Assembly: GCF_947499295.1 (NCBI RefSeq)
Contig: NZ_CANMNP010000001.1
Coordinates: forward strand, 744,001 to 808,000
Direction: 5' to 3'
DNA length: 64,000 nt
From: an uncultured Roseibium sp.
Lineage (GTDB): Bacteria; Pseudomonadota; Alphaproteobacteria; Rhizobiales; Stappiaceae
The position numbers were made by a program, and so were the translations under genes. Positions 45,996-57,387 of the stretch are shown one piece after another; within the stretch, counting starts at the first letter, position 1; every line of letters starts with the position of its first letter. Under the pieces are notes generated by a model. It did no database searches. It was not told the origin of the DNA and was given only the letters and a program-made list of their open reading frames with translations.

Positions 45996-47111
45996 ATGAC
46001 CAGCATATCCCTGCGCGGTGACGACCGCGTGCTTCATGTTGCCTGGGTTGACGGTACAAGTGCAGACTTTCCATTCGTCTGGCTGCGTGACAACTGTCCA
46101 AGCGGCTTTCACCCGCAAACTCAGGAACGCGAATTCGACCTGACAAGTATTCCAATGGACATTTCGGTCTCCAATGCCGATCTGGAGACAGAAGAGATCG
46201 TTTTGACCTGGAATCACGGAGACCATGTCAGCCGGTTTGACACTGGCTGGCTGCACAAACATCGGCCCGGGATCGGATTGAAAGACCCGGCAAAGATCGA
46301 GCCGACACTCTGGCGTGGAGATCTGCCGCCGGCCAGCCTGCCACGGGCCGATGCGCAGGATCTTTTGGCCGATGATACTGCCCTTCTGGAGTTTCTGAGA
46401 GAAACCAAGAAAACCGGCCTGTCTATCGTTACCGGTATGGCCGATGATTCTGAAGCCGGCATGACGGTCGCAGGCCGGATCGGCTTCCTTCGGCAGACCA
46501 ATTTCGGCACGACCTTTGAGGTTATGTCCAAGCCGAACCCGAACAATCTGGCCTACACATCGCACGCACTTCCCCTGCACACGGACCTTGCCAACCAGGA
46601 ACTCCCTCCGGGCTTCCAATTCCTGCACTGTCTGGCCAATGAGGCCGATGGCGGTGGCTCGACCTTCTGCGACGGTTTTGCAATAGCCTCCGACCTTCTG
46701 GAAAACGACCCTGAAACATTCAAGCTACTGGCCGATACGCCGGTGCCTTTCCGGTTCCACGATGCGGATTTCGACATTCGGCGCCACCAGACAGTTATCG
46801 ACCTGGATCCATTCGGCAGATTGCAGGAACTGCATTTCAATGCTCATCTGGCCGGCATTTTCGACCTGCCGGCAGATATCATGGAAACATATTACAGAGC
46901 CTATCGGACAATCATGCAAATGACCCGCTCGGACGACTACGTCATCACCACACGCCTCAATGGCGGCGAGATGGTCATCTTTGACAATCGTCGTGTGTTG
47001 CATGGCAGGGCGGCATTTGACCCAAACACAGGCTTTCGCCATTTGCGGGGCTGCTACGTCGATCGGGGAGAGTTCGACAGCCGGATTCGGGTGCTCAGCC
47101 GCGAAAGCTGA
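45996..47111 (+). CDS. Gamma-butyrobetaine dioxygenase-like Fe(II)/2-oxoglutarate enzyme
   Basis: TauD/BBOX-family dioxygenase of 371 residues. The iron triad is HTD in LPLHTDLANQELPPG and His in RRVLHGRAAFDP; the 2-oxoglutarate Arg is likely in GFRHLRGCYVD. The N-terminal DUF971-like domain (WLRDNCPSGFHP) has only one Cys where gamma-butyrobetaine hydroxylases have a Cys cluster binding zinc. The general role would be hydroxylation of gamma-butyrobetaine to carnitine or of a related betaine. I start at the ATG at 45996 with GGAA eight bases upstream. Confidence 0.87.
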   Translation: MTSISLRGDDRVLHVAWVDGTSADFPFVWLRDNCPSGFHPQTQEREFDLTSIPMDISVSNADLETEEIVLTWNHGDHVSRFDTGWLHKHRPGIGLKDPAKIEPTLWRGDLPPASLPRADAQDLLADDTALLEFLRETKKTGLSIVTGMADDSEAGMTVAGRIGFLRQTNFGTTFEVMSKPNPNNLAYTSHALPLHTDLANQELPPGFQFLHCLANEADGGGSTFCDGFAIASDLLENDPETFKLLADTPVPFRFHDADFDIRRHQTVIDLDPFGRLQELHFNAHLAGIFDLPADIMETYYRAYRTIMQMTRSDDYVITTRLNGGEMVIFDNRRVLHGRAAFDPNTGFRHLRGCYVDRGEFDSRIRVLSRES

Positions 47112-47147
47112 CCTCAGGAATGGACCCAATTTGAATTGAAAGACAAA

Positions 47148-47170
47148 GTGTCCGGCAAGTTGCCGGGCAC
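47148..47170. terminator. Terminator between dioxygenase and rsuA (convergent)
   Basis: GTGTCCGGCA and TGCCGGGCAC pair with one G-T wobble around a short AGT loop. On the minus strand it is followed by TTTGTCTTTC, on the plus strand by TCCAATTTTG; it may serve both genes. Confidence 0.7.
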
Positions 47171-47185
47171 TCCAATTTTGCGGGA

Positions 47186-47884
47186 TTACTTGAAAATCGC
47201 GGCCTTGCGCTCATCGGTGAGTGCCTGCCAATTGCCTTCTTCAACGCCATCAAGGCCAAGACCACCTATTGCGCTGCGTTTCAGTTCATTGACGTGGTTG
47301 CCAACACTTGCAAACATGCGGCGCACTTGATGATACCGACCTTCGTGCAGCGTCAGGCGCGCATGAGTTTCATCCACAATATCCAGAAGAGCCGGTTTCA
47401 GTGGCTTTTCCTCGCTGTCCAGCATCATTTCACCGGATCCGAAAATGTCAGCTTCATCGCCTTTCAAGGGGCGATCCAGAACAACATCATAAATCTTCGG
47501 GACATTTGATTTCGGTGAAATCACCTTGTGCAGAAATGTCCCGTCATCGGTAAACAGCAAGGCGCCTGATGTTTCCTTGTCCAGACGCCCTATTGTCGAC
47601 AAGACGGGTTTACGCATCCGGAACCGATCAGGCAGCAGATCATACACGAGCCTACCTTGATCCTTGGTTGAGCACGTGTATCCGAGGGGCTTGTTCATGA
47701 GCAAAACAACGCCCTGTGCCGGATCCAGCGGTTCATCGTCAAACAGGATGTCTTCATGGCTGACGCGGCTGTCGGCTTTCAGGGCATTGCCTGCCTTGTC
47801 TGTCACCCATCCATTCCGGATCGCAAGCTGCATTTCCTTGCGGCTGCCATAGCCCAGATTGGCGAGAAGCTTTACAAGATGCAC
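47186..47884 (-). CDS. rsuA: 16S rRNA pseudouridine synthase (RsuA family)
   Basis: Pseudouridine synthase of 232 residues with an N-terminal S4 RNA-binding domain (about 1-55, LVKLLANLGYGSRKEMQLAI) and the catalytic domain; the active Asp is in TIGRLDKETSGALLF. The C-terminal EGRYHQVRRMFASVGNHV is a family signature. RsuA modifies U516 of 16S rRNA. The start is GTG at 47884, with GGGAGGG overlapping the end of the upstream rsmC-like gene, one base away, so both are in one operon for 16S modification. Confidence 0.9.
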   Translation of the reverse strand: MHLVKLLANLGYGSRKEMQLAIRNGWVTDKAGNALKADSRVSHEDILFDDEPLDPAQGVVLLMNKPLGYTCSTKDQGRLVYDLLPDRFRMRKPVLSTIGRLDKETSGALLFTDDGTFLHKVISPKSNVPKIYDVVLDRPLKGDEADIFGSGEMMLDSEEKPLKPALLDIVDETHARLTLHEGRYHQVRRMFASVGNHVNELKRSAIGGLGLDGVEEGNWQALTDERKAAIFK

Positions 47885-47885
47885 G

Positions 47886-48929
47886 CTATCGCCCTCCCTT
47901 TCCCTTTATGGCCCGGATGACCTTGTATCCGCCCTCGTCAGCCAATTGAACCACGCTGGCGAATACATCGGAAAGTGTCTGCTCATAGGGCAAGTGCCTG
48001 TTGGCCACCATGAAGAAATCTCCACCCGGTCTCAGCCCTCCGGCTGCAGAGCGGATAAAGCCTTGCCCGACATCGGCCCGATCTGCCCTTCCAGCCTGGT
48101 GAAACGGGGGATTGGAAACAATAAAATCATAAGGACCCTCGACGCCTTTTGTGACGTCCGACCAGACGCCGTTCAGGGCGCGCTTTCCTTTGAAGGCCGA
48201 GAGGTTTCGCTCCGCAAGATCCAAAGCCCGTTTCTCGGCTTCATAGAGATCCATTGCCGCAACTTTCGGAGCTTTTTCCAAGACCGCACGGCTCAAATAA
48301 CCAAAGCCTGCTCCGAGATCCGCACCCCGTCCCTTCAGGGTTTCCGGCAGATAACTGACCAGCAACGCTGAAGCCGGATCTATGCGGTCCCAGGCAAAAA
48401 TGCCTGGCCGGCTGACATAGGCCCCCTCCAGAACCGGTCTGGGCTGATCCAGGATTGACCATTCTTCCAGAAGTTCCTGGTTCAGATCCTCAGGCTGCAC
48501 AGCTCCCCAGACGGCGCGGCACTTGTTCTTTGTCAGTTTTTCTGTGTGCCCAAGCAAATCAGAAAGGTCGCTTTCAAGCGTCTTTGCGCCTTCCGTATTT
48601 GCGGAGCAGGCAATCACCACACCACCGGAGACTGCCTTTGAAACAGCCCGTGCCAGCTGCGATCGCGCTTCCTGGCGCTGGCGCCCCGGCAGCACGAGCA
48701 CCAGATCAAATCCGGTTTCGGCGACCTCGGCCACAACCTCAAGACCCGACTTGTGCAAGGCGTCGCGATCCGGAGCAAAGCTCTGCTCGCAAACGAGCTT
48801 GTTCAGCGCCAGATCTGTCAGTGACTGCCCTGCGCGTGCGCGCAGGAACAGAGCCTTTGGATCGGATCCGGGCACCACTTCACCGGATGAAAGAGGTAGC
48901 AACAGTGTTTCGAGCGCGAGATCGGACAT
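47886..48929 (-). CDS. rsmC: rRNA (guanine-N2)-methyltransferase, RsmC-like
   Basis: Class I SAM methyltransferase of 347 residues with a degenerate N-terminal domain and a catalytic C-terminal domain, the RsmC/RlmG architecture. The SAM site is GADLGAGFGYLSRAVLE and the catalytic motif is DFIVSNPPFHQ. RsmC methylates G1207 of 16S rRNA; RlmG methylates 23S rRNA. The adjacency to rsuA favours RsmC. First gene of the pair. Confidence 0.82.
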   Translation of the reverse strand: MSDLALETLLLPLSSGEVVPGSDPKALFLRARAGQSLTDLALNKLVCEQSFAPDRDALHKSGLEVVAEVAETGFDLVLVLPGRQRQEARSQLARAVSKAVSGGVVIACSANTEGAKTLESDLSDLLGHTEKLTKNKCRAVWGAVQPEDLNQELLEEWSILDQPRPVLEGAYVSRPGIFAWDRIDPASALLVSYLPETLKGRGADLGAGFGYLSRAVLEKAPKVAAMDLYEAEKRALDLAERNLSAFKGKRALNGVWSDVTKGVEGPYDFIVSNPPFHQAGRADRADVGQGFIRSAAGGLRPGGDFFMVANRHLPYEQTLSDVFASVVQLADEGGYKVIRAIKGKGGR

Positions 48930-48988
48930 TTAGAACCTGATTGAGGGACGACGATACCCAGCGCTCTTAACGTCTGACGGCCTCCAGG

Positions 48989-49567
48989 TCAAAAGGCTGC
49001 GTCAGACTGAAACGCCTTGCCGTCAACCAGCAATGTAAGCGGCAGAGACCGACCGTCCTCCGTCACAGCGATTTCAAGCAGAACACGGCTGGTATCAAGA
49101 CGTTCAATGACCCTGCCTTCGCCTTCGGGAAGGAAAAAAGCATCTATGCCATAGTCAATCCGGATCTCGTTTTCAGTCACCGAACGCACGGTGCCAGACA
49201 TGGCGAGATTACCAGCATTGTCCCGCTCTAAAGTCACGACAATTGGCTGCGCAGCTTTGCCTGCACCTGCCCTCAGACCGACAAAGACCTTGTCTCCGAC
49301 TGCGATCTCACCGTCTTCGCTTAGATCTTTGGAGAGATTGTTGATCGCGAGATTTATGATGACATAGTCGCCTCTGAGGAGATCCCTCGGATCCACGGGC
49401 ACAAGTTCCAACGGCACCACCTGCCCGTTGCGCTGGACGTCAAACCTGTCTGCAAGTGGAATTGCAATCAGGAACAGCTGCACGACGGCTACAAGTCCCC
49501 ACCGCAAAAACGGAAGTCGAAGGGGTTTGGGTCGGGTTGATGGAAGTGTTCCGGCAACATCGCTCAT
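48989..49567 (-). CDS. GDYxxLxY-type membrane-anchored protein
   Basis: Protein of 192 residues starting at MSDVAGTLPS (49567), overlapping the DUF2157 stop by four bases (ATGA). One membrane helix (about residues 22-41, WGLVAVVQLFLIAIPLA) is followed by a beta-rich periplasmic domain containing RDLLRGDYVIINLAI, the GDYxxLxY signature with the last Tyr replaced. It is normally encoded with DUF2157 proteins, as here. The function of the pair is unknown. Confidence 0.85.
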   Translation of the reverse strand: MSDVAGTLPSTRPKPLRLPFLRWGLVAVVQLFLIAIPLADRFDVQRNGQVVPLELVPVDPRDLLRGDYVIINLAINNLSKDLSEDGEIAVGDKVFVGLRAGAGKAAQPIVVTLERDNAGNLAMSGTVRSVTENEIRIDYGIDAFFLPEGEGRVIERLDTSRVLLEIAVTEDGRSLPLTLLVDGKAFQSDAAF

Positions 49568-50925
49568 GTCGGCAGGACCTCCTCGTTCTCCGGTGATTGT
49601 TTTACCTGCCCGCTCCTTCTGAAGACGCGCGCCAGCCAAAGCGCTACTCCAAGCAACAACACGCCCGCGACCAGGAAGAACAGGGATTGCCCCAACAATG
49701 ACCCTATGGTGACTTCAAGCAGCCAAAGGGCAACGGCTGTTAGCCCGAGATAGGCGCAGAGCATCCAGAACCGGTTACTGTACCAGGTACCAAGCGCACA
49801 AAGGCCGACAAGAGCGGCCAGGCTGAATGCTGATAGAAGCAGAACATTTAGAGTGGTCAAGGGCATCAGAACCGCCAGAAGCGCAAATCCCACAGCGGCA
49901 AAGAGTGCAAGGGCCTTCGTAGTCTTGAAAGAAAGAACCAGGCCGACCACGCATAAGAGTACCGCTAGTGTGAGCGGTACCAGGGCAGGAAGTGCCAGAA
50001 GGCCTGCCGAGACAAGGCTGTCGGAAATCTCGGGCACTAGAATAAGCGACACAACCAGCAAGATGCAAAGGATCATTATACCGGCATCTTGAAGCGACCG
50101 CGCCATCATCCAATGGCCATGGTTTCGCAGCGGTCGGTCGCTCGACCATTTGACGAACAGATCTGCAACCGGGTCGAGCTGAACCATGAGCGCTGCCACG
50201 CCGCCGATGCCAGCTAAGGCCATCGCCAGAACAATGTCGTCCCCGCCTCTGAGAATTTCAGCTGTTTCGGCAAACCAGCGGCCATAGGTCACCCAAAAGA
50301 TCACGATCGCGGCCCACCTTGACAGGCGTGCCGGATAGACCACCGAATGTGCGAAAATCGCAACAAGCAACGCCAGTCCAACAAGGCCGGGAAGCAGGCC
50401 AGGTTCACCGAAGTCTTCCCTCATGACCTGCCATGTGATCGCGGCAACCGCAGCGACTGCCACAGATGCCCTGGACCCTGTGATCCAGGCTGCAACAAGC
50501 GCACCTAGACAGACCAGTAGAGCACCGCCAGCCCAGTCGGAAGGTAAATGAAAGATCTGGCCGACAAGAGCCATGCCCCCAACAAAAACAAGCGTAGCAA
50601 ATCCGGTCGCCAAATCCGCAATGCCTCTTTTTCCACGCTTGGAAGCCAATGCCGCCAGGCTGTGGCTCGCTACAATGAGACACGCTATGCCAACGAGCTT
50701 GACCGCTTTCGGGATCACCCCCCAATTAGCGGCGATAAAAGCGAATAGGGCCAATGCTACACACACCATGCCAATACCCGCGAGTACCATCGGCAATCGG
50801 GACCGGCCATCGCCCTGCTCTTGCTCTTTGAGGATCAGCGCCGCTCCATCCGGGTTAACCCATCCGTTGGACACCCAGATCTCCAGGTCGTCTTTCAGTC
50901 TCTTCTTGTACGCCCAGTCGAACAT
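49564..50925 (-). CDS. DUF2157 polytopic membrane protein
   Basis: Membrane protein of about 453 residues with roughly a dozen hydrophobic helices. I place the start at the ATG at 50925 (MFDWAYKKRLKDDLEIWVSN), because the N-terminal DUF2157 motif (DLEIWVSNGWV) follows at once; the frame runs back to 51096 and an ATG at 50970 is possible, with no strong ribosome site for any. It is coupled to the GDYxxLxY gene. Function unknown; the pair may form a membrane complex. Confidence 0.82.
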   Translation of the reverse strand: MFDWAYKKRLKDDLEIWVSNGWVNPDGAALILKEQEQGDGRSRLPMVLAGIGMVCVALALFAFIAANWGVIPKAVKLVGIACLIVASHSLAALASKRGKRGIADLATGFATLVFVGGMALVGQIFHLPSDWAGGALLVCLGALVAAWITGSRASVAVAAVAAITWQVMREDFGEPGLLPGLVGLALLVAIFAHSVVYPARLSRWAAIVIFWVTYGRWFAETAEILRGGDDIVLAMALAGIGGVAALMVQLDPVADLFVKWSSDRPLRNHGHWMMARSLQDAGIMILCILLVVSLILVPEISDSLVSAGLLALPALVPLTLAVLLCVVGLVLSFKTTKALALFAAVGFALLAVLMPLTTLNVLLLSAFSLAALVGLCALGTWYSNRFWMLCAYLGLTAVALWLLEVTIGSLLGQSLFFLVAGVLLLGVALWLARVFRRSGQVKQSPENEEVLPT

Positions 50926-51342
50926 TCCGCACTGCCACCGATTTTCGTTGTGTTCCACCGTAGCAGTCATTCGGCTGCCAAAGCACCACTCGATTGTTGG
51001 AAGAGTTGACCGCAAATTGGGCCAAAGGTTTGGCAGCGGTTCTTTTCCGATGAAGAGACAGCCCCTGTTGACCTTTGCTCCCCATGCGGAAGTCACACCT
51101 TATGGTTGCAGCCATGCATACTTTCTATGCACGGTCACCAAAAGGACAAAATTTAATATTTGCAGGGCGCTTCAGGTCTTGCCGAGCGTCGTTGTCTTGG
51201 TATTCTATTTCGCAGAATCTGTACCGAACGACCGTTCCGAGACGAGCCGATGTGCCGAATTTCGGAACTTCAGACAAGCTTGGCATTTCCTGCCACTGCT
51301 GTTCAGAGCCAAACTCCAACAACAATCCAGGGGGGCTCTGAG
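50926..51342. other. Intergenic region, possible small RNA locus
   Basis: No protein gene is convincing here; the long plus-strand frame is antisense to the DUF2157 gene. It should hold the DUF2157 promoter on the minus strand. On the plus strand it ends in a pair of hairpins (CAGAGCC/GGCTCTG at 51304-51340, then the terminator at 51343-51372), an arrangement that fits a plus-strand small RNA. Confidence 0.35.
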
Positions 51343-51372
51343 GGGCGTCCGAGAGGCCCGGACGCCCTTTTT
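51343..51372 (+). terminator. Plus-strand intrinsic terminator without an upstream coding gene
   Basis: GGGCGTCC and GGACGCCC pair over eight bases around a 9-base loop, directly followed by TTTTT on the plus strand. On the minus strand the stem lies just behind the DUF3141 stop but has no T-run. Confidence 0.7.
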
Positions 51373-53975
51373 CATTCAGCCGGCTCTTGCGATTTGCCGA
51401 CGGCGCGACGCGGCTTGCGCGCTGAAGTTGACTTTTTGGCTGTTCTATTTCGTGCCGGCGCTTTACGGGTGGTCGACTTTTTTGAAGCCACCTCTTTCGG
51501 TCCGGAAGATCCCGACATTTCGGTGCCTGAGCCCTTCAATGCCTTGGCGTCAGCTGCTGCTCGTTCCCGTTTCACTTGCGCTTCCAGCGGGTTTTCAGTG
51601 ATGTCATCCGAGACCGGCGGCAATCCCAAAACCTTTTGAAACTTCTGCAAGGTCTCCAGAGTATGAGGCGCCATTTCCTTCAAGGCACCCGGGATATATC
51701 GAACCACATTGGACGCAAGCTCTCGCTCTTCGGCCGTTTTTAGCAGTTTCGGCAGGCTTTCTATCGCTTTGTCGTGGGCAAATTCAACGATCAGCGTCTG
51801 TTCCTGAAGGATAAAGCTGCGCTCATCGGGGGCCAGTGACTTGAAGGGCTCATCCTGCGTGAGAACCCGGGCCGACCGCTCCAGTCGATCCTTGCGCACT
51901 GCTCCGCGGCTTTCCGCAAGCAAGATCAGCATGCGAATGACTGCATCGCAGAAGCCACCCTCTTCGATCCGCATCAAGGCGGCCTGAACCGGTGGCAAGC
52001 TGCGCAGGTCTTCTTTTCGTTTCAGCGTGCGTCCCGGCAGTCTGCTACGGCCGAACCACCGCATATAGGGCGAGCCCCAAACGGACAGGAACAAGTTCTC
52101 ATACATGGTGTCGCGAAGGTCCCGGAAGAGATCCATCGACTGTTCGACGAGCGCCGCATTGAGGTGCTCAAGTTCTATAAACGGGTTTTCAGGGGCCGCA
52201 GGCGTCCGGCTTTCTTTCACTTTTTCCGCCCAACCCGGTAAAAGTCCAAGAAACGGATTGAGGCTGGATATCATGGACCGCTGTACGCGAAGCGGATGCA
52301 GCCGGCGACGCAGGTCCGCGCTTTGCTCAGTCACGCCGGACTGTACAAACGGCCGGATACAGACGTCGTAAAATTCAGACTGCTGTTCCGAAGCGCGCGC
52401 AACTGCCGCAAACGCGTGTTCTTCATCCCGGCCATCGTCTATCTCTCTGAGGTCATCCATTGTGCGTTCATGAAAACTCACGGTGAACTCACGCTCCAGG
52501 ATGTCGCCGGCATAATCATCTATCGTCATTTCATAGAGCCCAGGCGGCAGAGCTTCGATGGTTTTCAGGGTCGATGTGACTTCCGTGTGTTCTTTCTTTG
52601 CGATCTTTGAAGAAACAAAGATGCCCAGGTGGCCGACCTGGTCGTGCACCATGTAGATGATACGCTGTCCCCGGATTGCGATTTCCCGTTCGTCCGTGTA
52701 GCTGTCGACGATCCAGTTGAGCGCTTGCTGCGGCGGCGTGATGTTGTCTCCCCAGCTGGCAAAGACAATGATTGGTGCCCTGATCTCCTTGAGATCGATA
52801 TTGCGGCCCGGCTCAAGCTGCGCCTCATTCTTGGCAAGTCGGTTACCGACAAACAGCTGTTCGACGATCCATTTCATTTCCGCTTCGTTCAGCAGAAAAT
52901 ACCCGCCCCACCAGCGTTCGAAATCCAGAAAACGCTGCGGTTCCGTGTCGACCTTCGAATAGAGGTCATAGTATTTGCCGAAGTAATTTCTCGCCGGATT
53001 GAGCAATTCGAAATTCTGGACGATATCGGCGCCATCAAAAACGCCGTGCCCAAGATCGGAATAGTACATGGCGTTGTAAGTTCCGCCGAGTATCCCGCCA
53101 TTGTATCGCATCGGGTTTTCCCCAACCCGCCCGGACCAGGTGCTGACGGGTGCGCCGTTGAGGACGATTGGCCCTGTCAGATCGGGATTGGTGGCAGCCA
53201 AGAGAAGTGTGGCCCACCCCCCCTGGCAATTGCCGGTCACGATCGGATTTGGCGCTTCCGGGTGCAGCTCTTTTACCTTTCGAACGAAAGCAGCTTCAGC
53301 GTTGGTGACATCGGCGAGCGTCTGACCTTTTTCAGGCCAACGCTTGAAAGCAACGAAATAGACGGGATGGCCGTCACGGAGCGCGACACCAACTTGGCTA
53401 TCGGACTTGAAACCGCCTATGCCTGCACCGTGGCCCGCACGCGGGTCGATGATGATGTAAGGCCGTTTCCAGGGTTGATGGTCACGAAACTTGGAGTCGT
53501 TTGGAGGGGTAATCTTTAGCAGCATGTAGTTGCATGGGCGCGGCAGATCGGTACCGTCCACCACAAGCTCATAGTCGTAGATCAGAACCGGCGGGCAGCC
53601 AGCGGCTTCATGTTCCACAAATACGTCACCGCGCTGGCGCAACGTGTCCATGGTCAGCACGGTACGTTGCACCGCGTCCTGCCAATAACTGTGCCAGTTA
53701 TCGAGGAGGGCGCCTGAATTGTGCGCTTCGCCGAGATCTTGAACGGACTTGTTGAAAGCTGACAGGTTCTTGTGCCAGTGGTCCTTTTGAACATCGGCGA
53801 TCCTTGTCATGTGCCGCGTCAGACCAAGGGAGATGAGTTCTGTCATCTTGGTGAGCTCTGTCGCCTGAGCCTGCATGCGAGTGTAGTGCGCGGAAGGCGC
53901 CCAGGCAGTCGCATCGGACAGAAGGTCCAGGAACTGGTTTTGTCCCTTCTCAAGAGCGTCGAAAATGTCCTTCAT
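51372..53975 (-). CDS. DUF3141 protein: PHA-synthase-like alpha/beta hydrolase with basic tail
   Basis: Large cytoplasmic protein of 867 residues. The core is an alpha/beta-hydrolase with a Cys nucleophile in VTGNCQGGW (Cys250), the GxCxG box of polyhydroxyalkanoate synthases; Asp410 (SWGDNITPP) and His449 (HDQVGHLGIF) complete a possible triad. The N-terminal 100 residues are helical, phasin-like in size. A second helical region spans about 560-800. The C-terminal 40 residues are Lys/Arg/Ala-rich (TTRKAPARNRTAKKS), like the DNA-binding tail of PhaF or histone H1. It is followed upstream by a FabI-type gene nine bases away, so the two form an operon. Function not established. Confidence 0.85.
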   Translation of the reverse strand: MKDIFDALEKGQNQFLDLLSDATAWAPSAHYTRMQAQATELTKMTELISLGLTRHMTRIADVQKDHWHKNLSAFNKSVQDLGEAHNSGALLDNWHSYWQDAVQRTVLTMDTLRQRGDVFVEHEAAGCPPVLIYDYELVVDGTDLPRPCNYMLLKITPPNDSKFRDHQPWKRPYIIIDPRAGHGAGIGGFKSDSQVGVALRDGHPVYFVAFKRWPEKGQTLADVTNAEAAFVRKVKELHPEAPNPIVTGNCQGGWATLLLAATNPDLTGPIVLNGAPVSTWSGRVGENPMRYNGGILGGTYNAMYYSDLGHGVFDGADIVQNFELLNPARNYFGKYYDLYSKVDTEPQRFLDFERWWGGYFLLNEAEMKWIVEQLFVGNRLAKNEAQLEPGRNIDLKEIRAPIIVFASWGDNITPPQQALNWIVDSYTDEREIAIRGQRIIYMVHDQVGHLGIFVSSKIAKKEHTEVTSTLKTIEALPPGLYEMTIDDYAGDILEREFTVSFHERTMDDLREIDDGRDEEHAFAAVARASEQQSEFYDVCIRPFVQSGVTEQSADLRRRLHPLRVQRSMISSLNPFLGLLPGWAEKVKESRTPAAPENPFIELEHLNAALVEQSMDLFRDLRDTMYENLFLSVWGSPYMRWFGRSRLPGRTLKRKEDLRSLPPVQAALMRIEEGGFCDAVIRMLILLAESRGAVRKDRLERSARVLTQDEPFKSLAPDERSFILQEQTLIVEFAHDKAIESLPKLLKTAEERELASNVVRYIPGALKEMAPHTLETLQKFQKVLGLPPVSDDITENPLEAQVKRERAAADAKALKGSGTEMSGSSGPKEVASKKSTTRKAPARNRTAKKSTSARKPRRAVGKSQEPAE

Positions 53976-53984
53976 CAGAACCTC

Positions 53985-54749
53985 CTATCCTAGAATGCTG
54001 TAGCCACCGTCGATCGGATGAATACCGCCAGTTACATTGAAGGCTTCGCGGCTTGCCAGGAAGGCCGCGTAGGCGCCGACGTCGTCGATGGTTGCCAGTT
54101 GATGCGTTGGCGCGCGTTCGGCGGCGTCATTGAGAAGTGCATCGAACTCTGCAATTCCCGAGGCAGCGCGGGTCATCAACGGACCAGGCGAAAGCGCGTG
54201 AACCGATATGCCTTTCGGGCCCAATTCGGCGGCAGCATAGCGCGTTGCGGATTCAAGTGCAGCCTTGACCGGGCCCATGAGACCGTATCGGTCGACCACG
54301 CGCTGTGCCCCCATGAAGGAGACTGTCATACACGTGCCTCCCTCCGTCATCAGGGGTTCGGCCTTCCGGATCAAGCGCAAGAACGAGTGAACGGAGACAT
54401 CCATCGCAAGCGCGAAACCCTCTGAAGAGCAATCGACAACCCTGCCATGGAGATCTTCCTTGTTCGAGAAGGCGACCGAATGAAGAAGCGTGTCGAGCCT
54501 GCCCCAGCGTTCGGCGATCCTGGAAAACAGATCATCAAGTTCACCCTCTTCACGGACGTTGAGCGGTGCGATGATCTCTGCCTCAAGTGCTTCGGCTAAA
54601 GGTCTGACAAAGGGTTCGGCCTTTTCGTTCGCATAGGTAATGGCAAGATCAGCACCTTGCGCCCTGAAAGCTTTGGCGCAGCCATAAGCAATGGACTGCT
54701 CATTTGCAACACCAACAACAAGGGCTTTGTGACCTGTCAGATCGAACAT
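53985..54749 (-). CDS. Enoyl-ACP reductase-like SDR protein (FabI family)
   Basis: Short-chain dehydrogenase of 254 residues in the FabI branch, which reduces trans-2-enoyl-ACP (or -CoA) with NADH. GVANEQSIAYG is the FabI-type cofactor motif. The catalytic Tyr and Lys are kept in RYGLMGPVKAAL (Y-x6-K). The other conserved FabI Tyr, ten residues earlier (SYLG in E. coli), is Phe here (VSFMGA). It heads a two-gene operon with the DUF3141 protein, so it may work on PHA- or CoA-linked substrates instead of being the housekeeping fabI. Confidence 0.82.
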   Translation of the reverse strand: MFDLTGHKALVVGVANEQSIAYGCAKAFRAQGADLAITYANEKAEPFVRPLAEALEAEIIAPLNVREEGELDDLFSRIAERWGRLDTLLHSVAFSNKEDLHGRVVDCSSEGFALAMDVSVHSFLRLIRKAEPLMTEGGTCMTVSFMGAQRVVDRYGLMGPVKAALESATRYAAAELGPKGISVHALSPGPLMTRAASGIAEFDALLNDAAERAPTHQLATIDDVGAYAAFLASREAFNVTGGIHPIDGGYSILG

Positions 54750-54927
54750 GAAATCGAATTTCCCACATGGAAGTCTCAGCTGCTGTCAAAACTGACGGCT
54801 GACTGAAACTCATTGACCAGGACGGGACCCGGCGGCACTCCGCAGTGCAGCATATCCGTCATGACGACAGCATAACCATGCAGGGAAAATAGGTGTTTTT
54901 GGCGACCAATGCCAGTTGTCGCAGCGC

Positions 54928-54957
54928 AAAAAAGCGCCCCGAATTGCTCCGGAGCGC
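54928..54957 (-). terminator. Terminator after katG
   Basis: GCGCTCCG and CGGGGCGC (minus strand) pair with one mismatch around an 8-base loop, followed by TTTTTT. Confidence 0.85.
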
Positions 54958-54983
54958 CACATTTAACGTTTGACGTCGATTTA

Positions 54984-57239
<2,256 letters not shown>

Positions 57240-57387
57240 CTATCTTGCGAAACTCGCTGTATGCTCTGGAAATAGTGACAGACCACACCGTTTCAATTCT
57301 TGGCTGAACAGACTGCAGACAATACCACCAAAGGATGCACAGTCATCTGTCTAGTCTGTTCTGATTCTAAACTAGCAAACTGCAATC

